Below are positions 1-5,130 of a stretch of DNA of 13,211 nucleotides, piece after piece (position 1 is the first letter of the stretch; every line of letters begins with the position of its first letter). The DNA comes from Parachlamydiaceae bacterium. Its GTDB lineage: Bacteria; Chlamydiota; Chlamydiia; Chlamydiales; Parachlamydiaceae. A program made the translations under genes and the position numbers. The stretch spans positions 1-13,211 of the forward strand of contig JACCVN010000360.1 of assembly GCA_013698165.1 (NCBI GenBank), written 5' to 3'. The notes beneath the pieces were generated by a model. It saw only the letters and a program-made list of their open reading frames with translations, searched no databases and had not been told where the DNA came from.

Positions 1-134
1 AAGATACAACGTCAACTTTTCAAGTGACATCAATACCTACAATTATTCTTTTTAAAGATGGTAAAGAAGTCAAGCGTGTGGTCGGCGTACGCGATAAGCA
101 ATCACTTGCTGCAATGGTGACGTCTGCTCTATAA
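1..134 (+). CDS. trxA: Thioredoxin, C-terminal fragment (5' end outside window)
   Basis: The reading frame starts at position 3 and ends at TAA 132-134, leaving about 43 C-terminal residues. Seen: a Val-Thr-Ser-Ile-Pro-Thr segment followed by IILFKDGKEV and a Val-Gly pair. This is the conserved thioredoxin cis-proline loop (the proline faces the active-site disulfide) leading into the beta4-beta5 hairpin and final helix. The CxxC active site lies upstream of the window and cannot be checked. Thioredoxin is a cytoplasmic disulfide reductase serving ribonucleotide reductase, peroxiredoxins and other partners. It is followed by trmL on the opposite strand, as in the Chlamydia trxA-spoU-mip-aspS-hisS block. 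The stop codon lies 4 bases before a hairpin repeat that may also serve as the transcript end. Identification is firm although only the tail is present. Confidence 0.88.
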   Translation, partial: DTTSTFQVTSIPTIILFKDGKEVKRVVGVRDKQSLAAMVTSAL

Positions 135-138
135 GTCT

Positions 139-248
139 GTAGGTTGCTGCGTATGTAGGCTGCTGCGTCTCGCAGCAAAGTTACAGTTGATTATGAAAGA
201 GTTATCTTATTACGCATTCTGTACCTGCTGCGGGACGCAGCAGCCTAC
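139..248. repeat. REPIN-like inverted pair of REP-type hairpins
   Basis: Two 23-base arms at 155-177 and 226-248 are inverted copies of each other with a single mismatch and a 48-base spacer. Each arm is itself a small hairpin: TGCTGCG, a 3-base loop, then CGCAGCA (161-177 and 226-242), with GTAGGC or its complement GCCTAC at the outer edge. A third, partial copy (GTAGGTTGCTGCGTA, 139-153) lies in direct orientation just before the left arm. Spacer bases TACAG (182-186) and CTGTA (219-223) could pair and lengthen the overall stem. Two inverted REP-type hairpins in about 94 bp is the architecture of REPINs, which are non-autonomous elements mobilised by RAYT transposases. The element fills the gap between the convergent trxA and trmL stop codons and could act as a bidirectional transcript end, although no U tract is present. 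The structure is seen directly; mobility and copy number are inferred. Confidence 0.75.
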
Positions 249-249
249 A

Positions 250-711
250 TCAGGAAAAAGTGTACCCTAGCTGCCGCTGGACTTCGTAGATCGCGATACC
301 TGCGGAAGTTGCCAGATTTAGGCAGCGAGCTCCGGATTTCATTGGGATCGTCACAAATTTTTCTGGCCAAAGATTGTGAAAATTTGGTGTCAGTCCGGCG
401 GTTTCAGATCCAAAGATTAGCAAATCATCAGGCAGATAGTTAATATCTACATAACGTTTTGTGCCATGGCTAGAAAAAAAGTAGAAGTTAGAATTTGTCT
501 CTTGCAACCGTTCTTCAAGATTTCCAATCACTTCAATATCCACTCCTTCCCAGTAGTCTAGCCCTGCGCGTTTTAACCATCGATCACTGATGCTAAAACC
601 TAAAGGTTCAACCAGGATGAGTTTTGTTCCTGTGACATGGCAGCTGCGGACAATATTGCCTGTATTTTGAGGGATCTGCGGTTGGAAAAGAATGATTGTG
701 GGCATACTCAT
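250..711 (-). CDS. trmL: tRNA (cytidine/uridine-2'-O-)-methyltransferase TrmL (YibK/SpoU family)
   Basis: SPOUT-fold enzyme that 2'-O-methylates the wobble nucleotide 34 of tRNA-Leu isoacceptors using S-adenosylmethionine. Seen, with the ATG at 709-711 as residue 1: an N-terminal strand followed by PQIPQNTGNIVRSC (motif 1, with the NTGN...R found in TrmL), LVEPLGF, FGSETAGL (motif 2), and IPMKSGARCLNLATSAG leading into the last helix (motif 3, the SAM-binding trefoil knot). The length of 153 residues matches the short TrmL subgroup (about 155-160) and leaves no room for an extra RNA-binding domain. The frame stays open upstream to a GTG at 766-768, but that codon lies inside a terminator-like stem and encodes 19 residues with no TrmL counterpart, so the internal ATG is preferred; a second ATG lies at 703-705. 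No Shine-Dalgarno sequence is visible before the chosen start. It is the last gene of the hisS-aspS-mip-trmL series. Confidence 0.9.
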   Translation of the reverse strand: MSMPTIILFQPQIPQNTGNIVRSCHVTGTKLILVEPLGFSISDRWLKRAGLDYWEGVDIEVIGNLEERLQETNSNFYFFSSHGTKRYVDINYLPDDLLIFGSETAGLTPNFHNLWPEKFVTIPMKSGARCLNLATSAGIAIYEVQRQLGYTFS

Positions 712-723
712 GACTGTAGAATG

Positions 724-774
724 AAAAAAAAGAGGGGAATATTGCGGTGGAATCCAAAGAATTGCCACCGCAAT
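724..774 (-). terminator. Hairpin plus U tract between mip and trmL (intrinsic terminator or attenuator)
   Basis: Reading on the minus strand, ATTGCGGTGG (774-765) pairs perfectly with CCACCGCAAT (750-741). The 14-base interior can extend the stem by five pairs beyond one bulged C, closing on a TTT loop. Eight consecutive U residues follow (731-724), but nine bases separate them from the stem, whereas a classical intrinsic terminator has them adjacent. It begins 11 bases after the mip stop and ends 12 bases before the trmL ATG, so it would end or attenuate mip transcription and make trmL depend on read-through or a local promoter. The hairpin is certain; its efficiency as a terminator is inferred. 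Confidence 0.6.
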
Positions 775-785
775 AATGCTTGTGA

Positions 786-1604
786 TTAGTGCTTAATGCC
801 TTTATTATCACCTGGTGAGAGGCGCATTAGATCATCATCGTCATCATCAGAATCATCATTTTGAGTGGCTTGACTGCTGTTGTCAGCTTTGACAACTTCG
901 ATATCAAAAATCAACAATGAATTTGGAGGGAGGTGACCTGAAGTACCATACCCGAGATCAGGATGAACAAAAAGACGACGTTTTTCACCTTCTTTCATTC
1001 CTGCAATACCGAGACTAAAGCCTTGGATTGTTTGATCAAGAGGAATTGTTACAGGGCCGCCAGCTTCTTCAGAGCTGCCGAATGCAGTGCCATCGATGAA
1101 TTCGCCAACATAATTAATTTTTGGCGATGAATGGCTTTCCACAGTTGGGCCGGTGCCTGGTGTAATAATTTTGTATTGGAGTTTGCCAGGTTGAACAACA
1201 ACAATTCCTGCTTCTTTCACATTTTTATCGAGATATTCGTTAGCAGATTTTAAGTTTTCTTTTGTAAGGACTGTAATCGCGTGTTCTTGAACTTTTGACA
1301 TTAGCTGCTCATAGTCTTTGTCAGACATTGGTGCTTGTTTGCCGGCTGCGCCATCGCGAATACCTTGAATAATGGCGTCAATGTCAAATTGAATGGCAGG
1401 TGTTTTTAAGTTGCGGCCAATGAAGTGGCCAAATGCACCTGAAGCTTTTGTAAGTTCTTCTTTTGAGATATCGTTCGACTGCACTACTGCCGGTTTATTG
1501 GCGTTAGGTGAAGTCGCTGTAGGCGCTGTTGTTTGTGCTGTTAGTGTACTGCAGGCCAAAACAGCAGATGCTGCTAGGATTAGATCGCGGGCTTTCTTTA
1601 ACAT
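786..1604 (-). CDS. mip: Mip-like FKBP-type peptidyl-prolyl cis-trans isomerase, predicted lipoprotein
   Basis: Exported prolyl isomerase of the macrophage infectivity potentiator family. Seen in 272 residues: a basic start (MLKK), a hydrophobic segment and a lipobox-like V-L-A-C with Cys18, as expected for a lipidated envelope protein; an Ala/Thr/Pro-rich linker; a helical FkpA/Mip-type dimerisation region at about 47-130; and the FKBP domain at about 145-240, containing NYVGEFIDGTAFGSS, PLDQTIQGF, GMKEGEKRRL, HPDLGYGTSGHLPPNSLLIFDIEVV. The aspartate usual after the first Phe of FKBPs (FDSS) is Gly here, and the active-site Trp position is Phe (QGF), so catalytic strength is uncertain. After the domain comes a tail with a run of aspartates (DDSDDDDDD) ending GIKH. 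The start is supported by GGAGGAA at 1615-1621. It lies between aspS and trmL as in Chlamydia, with a candidate promoter at 1640-1668 and a terminator-like hairpin downstream. Confidence 0.92.
   Translation of the reverse strand: MLKKARDLILAASAVLACSTLTAQTTAPTATSPNANKPAVVQSNDISKEELTKASGAFGHFIGRNLKTPAIQFDIDAIIQGIRDGAAGKQAPMSDKDYEQLMSKVQEHAITVLTKENLKSANEYLDKNVKEAGIVVVQPGKLQYKIITPGTGPTVESHSSPKINYVGEFIDGTAFGSSEEAGGPVTIPLDQTIQGFSLGIAGMKEGEKRRLFVHPDLGYGTSGHLPPNSLLIFDIEVVKADNSSQATQNDDSDDDDDDLMRLSPGDNKGIKH
831..859. repeat. Imperfect ATC trinucleotide repeat encoding the Mip poly-Asp tail
   Basis: On the plus strand the stretch is built from ATC triplets with interruptions (ATCATCATCG, TCATCATCAG, AATCATCATT). 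On the coding strand these are GAT/GAC codons producing the aspartate-rich tail of Mip just after the FKBP domain. Slippage by one unit would stay in frame and change only the number of aspartates. Confidence 0.6.
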
Positions 1605-1639
1605 ATTCTCGATGTTCCTCCGTTAAAACTTGTGATTCT

Positions 1640-1668
1640 AATTTATTCAACAATTGCAATTATGTCCA
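1640..1668 (-). promoter_or_regulatory. Candidate sigma-70/sigma-66 promoter for mip
   Basis: On the minus strand TGGACA (1668-1663, one mismatch to TTGACA) is followed by exactly 17 bases and TAAATT (1645-1640, two mismatches to TATAAT). The predicted start site near 1633 would leave a leader of about 29 bases that contains the GGAGGAA ribosome binding site of mip. It sits in the 163-base gap after aspS. Predicted from sequence only. Confidence 0.4.
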
Positions 1669-1767
1669 TAAAAATCTTAAAAACCCTACAGTCGAGACAG
1701 TGAAGGATCAAGCATAAGCAGAAAAGTCAGCCTAAAAATTTATCCTTCATCCCTTAACCTTCATCCT

Positions 1768-3549
1768 TTACCTATAGTCTGGATCGCTGATTGCTAGTTT
1801 AAGTTCGTCAAGCTGTGCAGAAATAACCTTGGAGGGGCTTTCAAGCATCAGGTCGCTGGCCTTCTGTGTTTTTGGAAAAGCGATGACATCTCTAATATTA
1901 TCGGTCTCTGTAAGGATCATTAAAATGCGATCGAGGCCTAAAGCAATTCCGAGATGCGGAGGAGTGCCGTAAGATAGAGCTTCTAAGAAGAAGCCGAACT
2001 TACTTTTAAGCTCCTCAGGGGATAGCTTTAAAGCTTCAAAAACTTTTTGCTGAAGTTCACTATTGTGAATACGCTGGGAACCACCACCAATTTCGTAACC
2101 ATTAAGTATGACATCGTAAGCCAATGATCGTACTTTTGTTGGATCAGTGTCCATGAGAGCGATATCTTCGAAATTCGGCGAGGTAAATGGATGGTGTTCA
2201 CTTTGAATCCGGTTGGCTTCGGCATCCCAATTGAACAATGGAAAATCAGTGACCCATAAGAATTCCAGTCGCTTTAGGTCGATAAGATTTCGGTCGCGTG
2301 CAATCTTGCGACGCAGGTGGTCTAAACCTTGGTTGACAGCATTGGGAAGATCGGCAATCATAAAAATAAGATCACCTGGGCTGGCGTCTGTTGCCTCGAT
2401 CAGTTCTTTCTTCACTTCTTCAGGAAAAAATTTGACGATGCTGGAGTTTAGAGCGTCATCTTGATATTTCATCCATGCCAGGCCTTTAATTTCAAAACGG
2501 CCAACAAACTCAGTGTACTCATCAATTTGACGTCGGGATAAGTCTGCTCCACCTTTAACGCAAAGAGCCTTTACAATGCCGCCTTGTTGTATCTGGTCAT
2601 TAAATACAGTGAAAGAAGAGCGTTTGGCAATTTCTGTGATGTTGGAAAGCTGCATATTGAAGCGAAGATCGGGCCGATCACAGCCGTATTTTTCCATACA
2701 AAAAGCGTGAGTAAGACGTTTAAAGGGCGTAGAGATACCGATGTCGTTGCATTCTTTGAAGATTGTTTTCAGCAGGTCCTCAATGATCGGAAGAAGGTCT
2801 TCAGGAGTGCCAAAGCTCATTTCAACATCTATTTGTGTAAATTCCGGCTGTCTGTCGGCGCGCAGATCTTCATCTCGGAAGCATTGAGCTATCTGAAAAT
2901 AGCGGTCCATGCCAGCCACCATGAGAAGCTGTTTAAAAATTTGGGGAGACTGCGGCAGGGCATAGAAGTTGCCAGGGTGAACTCTTGAGGGCACAAGGTA
3001 GTCTCTGGCGCCTTCAGGAGTCGATTTTCCGAGAATGGGCGTGGTGATTTCAGAAAAGTTTTGGCTGTCGAGGAATTTGCGCGTAGACATCATCGCCTTG
3101 TGTCTTTTAATAAGCTTGTCGGCAATATCTCCACGGCGGATATCTAAATAACGGTATTTTAAGCGTAATTCCTCATTAACCTCTACTTGCTCATCTGAAA
3201 TTGAAAATGGAGGTGTTTTTGCTTTGGAAAGGACATCCATCTCTTCCACGATTATTTCGATATCGCCAGTGGAGAGTTTGGAGTTTTCCATTCCTGCAAT
3301 ACGGGGATGGACCTTACCTTTTACCGTAATGACCCATTCAGAGCGCAATTTCTCTGCAGCGGCATGCATGTCTGGATTCGCATGGGGGTCAAAGACCAGC
3401 TGTGTTAGGCCAAAGCGGTCCCGCAAGTCGATAAAAATTAATCCTCCATGGTCACGGCGGCGATGTACCCAACCGGATAAAGAGACAGAACTTCCATCAT
3501 GCTTTTTATTAAGATCACCACAAGTATGTGTTCTGCGAAAGCTAAGCAT
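1768..3549 (-). CDS. aspS: Aspartyl-tRNA synthetase, bacterial type, probably non-discriminating
   Basis: Class IIb synthetase that charges tRNA-Asp in the cytoplasm. Its 593 residues match the bacterial AspRS length (about 590). Seen: an N-terminal OB-fold anticodon-binding domain (1-105) with GWVHRRRDHGG; the catalytic core with TPEGARDYLVPSR, the ALPQSPQIFKQLLM segment, motif 2 (FRDEDLRADRQPEFTQID, near residues 225-245) and motif 3 (GIALGLDRILMIL, near 540-550); and the inserted GAD domain at about 290-420. His34 in RRRDHGG aligns with the His of Pseudomonas-type non-discriminating AspRS, where discriminating enzymes such as E. coli have Leu. It therefore probably also makes Asp-tRNA-Asn for GatCAB amidation, consistent with chlamydiae lacking AsnRS. 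The frame extends to a TTG abutting the hisS stop, but the ATG at 3547-3549, preceded by AGAGAGG, gives the normal N-terminus. It starts 30 bases after hisS, and co-transcription is likely. Confidence 0.96.
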   Translation of the reverse strand: MLSFRRTHTCGDLNKKHDGSSVSLSGWVHRRRDHGGLIFIDLRDRFGLTQLVFDPHANPDMHAAAEKLRSEWVITVKGKVHPRIAGMENSKLSTGDIEIIVEEMDVLSKAKTPPFSISDEQVEVNEELRLKYRYLDIRRGDIADKLIKRHKAMMSTRKFLDSQNFSEITTPILGKSTPEGARDYLVPSRVHPGNFYALPQSPQIFKQLLMVAGMDRYFQIAQCFRDEDLRADRQPEFTQIDVEMSFGTPEDLLPIIEDLLKTIFKECNDIGISTPFKRLTHAFCMEKYGCDRPDLRFNMQLSNITEIAKRSSFTVFNDQIQQGGIVKALCVKGGADLSRRQIDEYTEFVGRFEIKGLAWMKYQDDALNSSIVKFFPEEVKKELIEATDASPGDLIFMIADLPNAVNQGLDHLRRKIARDRNLIDLKRLEFLWVTDFPLFNWDAEANRIQSEHHPFTSPNFEDIALMDTDPTKVRSLAYDVILNGYEIGGGSQRIHNSELQQKVFEALKLSPEELKSKFGFFLEALSYGTPPHLGIALGLDRILMILTETDNIRDVIAFPKTQKASDLMLESPSKVISAQLDELKLAISDPDYR

Positions 3550-3579
3550 TTTACCTCTCTGGCGTGTGGATTGGGTCAA

Positions 3580-5031
3580 TTATTTTACAATTTCTTTTAT
3601 GCTCTCTATGGCATCGTGGAGGGCGTTTGAGGCAGAGCGGCTAGATGCAATAGATGCGTTGATTTTTTGCACGAAAAACTCTGCCAGCGCGGGATCAGTA
3701 AAAGGTTCCGACATCTCTTTCCATAGTTCCATAAATTTGGGACTTTTCTGTTCTATTAGAAGGAATTTAGCGGCTTCGGAGGTTGATATTTTTAAAGTCT
3801 TTCCAGAGGCCATGTCTTTTAGTTCGATTATCCCTGAAGCCAGTTCATTTTCACCGACCACTGATACAAATTTCGCTTTGAGTTGGTTTGCATGCTGCAT
3901 TACTTTACCAAGTTTACGGCCTGAAAGGTCCATTTCAACGTGGATACCTTCTTGTCTAAGGTGGTGAACAAGTATAAAACAGCTATTTTTAGCTGCCTCA
4001 CCAAGAGGAATAAAGTAGAGAAGCGGGCTTGGGGGTGCCGGTAAGGGAGCCTGTTGTTTAATCATTGTTTGGATTAAACGTTCGAGACCACAGCCAAAAC
4101 CACTTGCTGGAAGATCAGGGCCGCCCAAAGTTTTAAGCAGACCGTCATAACGGCCGCCTCCAGCAACACTATTTTGCGCGCCGAGTTCGCCGGATGTTAT
4201 TTCAAAGACAGTGCGATTATAATAATCCAGCCCGCGAACAAGCTGGATATTGACTTCAAAAGGAATGTTGAGGGCGGTCAGTTGATTTTTAAGAGTTTCA
4301 AAATGATCTTTACTTTCGGTATTTAGATATTCCAGAATAGAAGGGGCGCCAGCGGCAATCATTTTGTCTTTAGGGTCTTTTGAATCCAAAATTCGCAAAG
4401 GATTGGTCTCAAAGCGTTTTTTGCTGTCTTCTGAAAGGTCATTAAAGTGATTGTGCAGATAATCTTGCAATGCTTTGCGAAAACTAATACGGCTTTCAGT
4501 GTCGCCGATTGAGTTGATATTGACATTTAAATTTGTTAATCCCAGGCGGTTGTAAAGAGTAAAGAGAAGGTCTATCAACTCAGCATCTTGCTCTGGAGAT
4601 CCATTGCCGATCGCTTCTGCTCCAAACTGATGATGCTGACGGTAGCGCCCAGCTTGACTGCGTTCATAGCGGAACATCGGGCAGATGTAGAAAATTTTTG
4701 TAAGTGAAGATTGTTGGTGGAGTTGATTTTCTATAAATGCGCGCATGACTGCGGCGGTTCCTTCAGGCCTAAGGGTCATTGAGCGCTCGCCTTTATCGAT
4801 AAAGGTATACATTTCCTTAGAGACAATATCGCTGGTTTCGCCCACACCGCGATGAAAAACTTCTGTGCGTTCGAAAATTGGAGTCCTAATTTCCTGATAG
4901 CCATATTCCGTCGCAATTCGTCGGATTTCATTTTCTACGAAATTCCAAAGGTAGGAACTGCGCCAAAGTTCTTGAGGGTCATTTGGCAGGATATCGAAAA
5001 CGCCTGGGGCAATAGCAATATTTTTAGACAT
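3580..5031 (-). CDS. hisS: Histidyl-tRNA synthetase with a C-terminal extension
   Basis: Class IIa synthetase that attaches histidine to tRNA-His. Seen in 483 residues: an N-terminal PGVFDILP start; TLRPEGTAAVMRAF; motif 2 (MFRYERSQAGRYRQHHQFGAEAIG, near 119-142) with Arg121; the family-specific HisA motif LVRGLDYYNRTVFE (264-277) and HisB motif GGGRYDGL (291-298); motif 3 GFGCGLERLI (311-320); then the alpha/beta anticodon-binding domain (about 330-424). Residues 425-483 are an extra helical-looking, charged tail of 59 residues beyond the usual end (E. coli HisRS is 424). No Shine-Dalgarno is evident before the ATG at 5029-5031. A TATAAT box lies about 60 bases upstream of the start codon. 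It heads the hisS-aspS-mip-trmL series and follows the FHA-like gene by 99 bases. Confidence 0.96.
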   Translation of the reverse strand: MSKNIAIAPGVFDILPNDPQELWRSSYLWNFVENEIRRIATEYGYQEIRTPIFERTEVFHRGVGETSDIVSKEMYTFIDKGERSMTLRPEGTAAVMRAFIENQLHQQSSLTKIFYICPMFRYERSQAGRYRQHHQFGAEAIGNGSPEQDAELIDLLFTLYNRLGLTNLNVNINSIGDTESRISFRKALQDYLHNHFNDLSEDSKKRFETNPLRILDSKDPKDKMIAAGAPSILEYLNTESKDHFETLKNQLTALNIPFEVNIQLVRGLDYYNRTVFEITSGELGAQNSVAGGGRYDGLLKTLGGPDLPASGFGCGLERLIQTMIKQQAPLPAPPSPLLYFIPLGEAAKNSCFILVHHLRQEGIHVEMDLSGRKLGKVMQHANQLKAKFVSVVGENELASGIIELKDMASGKTLKISTSEAAKFLLIEQKSPKFMELWKEMSEPFTDPALAEFFVQKINASIASSRSASNALHDAIESIKEIVK

Positions 5032-5092
5032 GGATAGATACGCCTATGATAAAGGGAAAATCTTGATCGTAATTGAGAAGCTTATGTCCAGG

Positions 5093-5121
5093 ATTATAAA
5101 AGTTGACCCGATTCGAGAAAA
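5093..5121 (-). promoter_or_regulatory. Candidate promoter for hisS (perfect TATAAT)
   Basis: A perfect TATAAT lies on the minus strand at 5098-5093, 61 bases upstream of the hisS start codon, in the 99-base gap after the FHA-like gene. At 17-base spacing the -35 hexamer would be TTTTCT (5121-5116), a poor match, so promoter strength rests on the -10 box. Transcription may alternatively read through from the gene upstream. Confidence 0.4.
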
Positions 5122-5130
5122 GGGAAAAGT

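Noticed and set aside
1712..1724. 13-base sequence GCATAAGCAGAAA repeated at 7202-7214, both in intergenic regions
   Set aside because: One or more shared 13-mers are expected by chance in a window of this size, and the flanks do not match.
3550..3579. TTG start for aspS immediately abutting the hisS stop
   Set aside because: The ten extra residues have no counterpart in AspRS N-termini, and the internal ATG at 3547-3549 has AGAGAGG before it.
3224..3967. 247-codon plus-strand open frame antisense to the hisS-aspS junction
   Set aside because: It spans two well-supported genes on the other strand, is Ser/Arg/Cys-rich as shadow frames usually are, has no recognisable domain, and its length is explained by the codon use of the sense genes.
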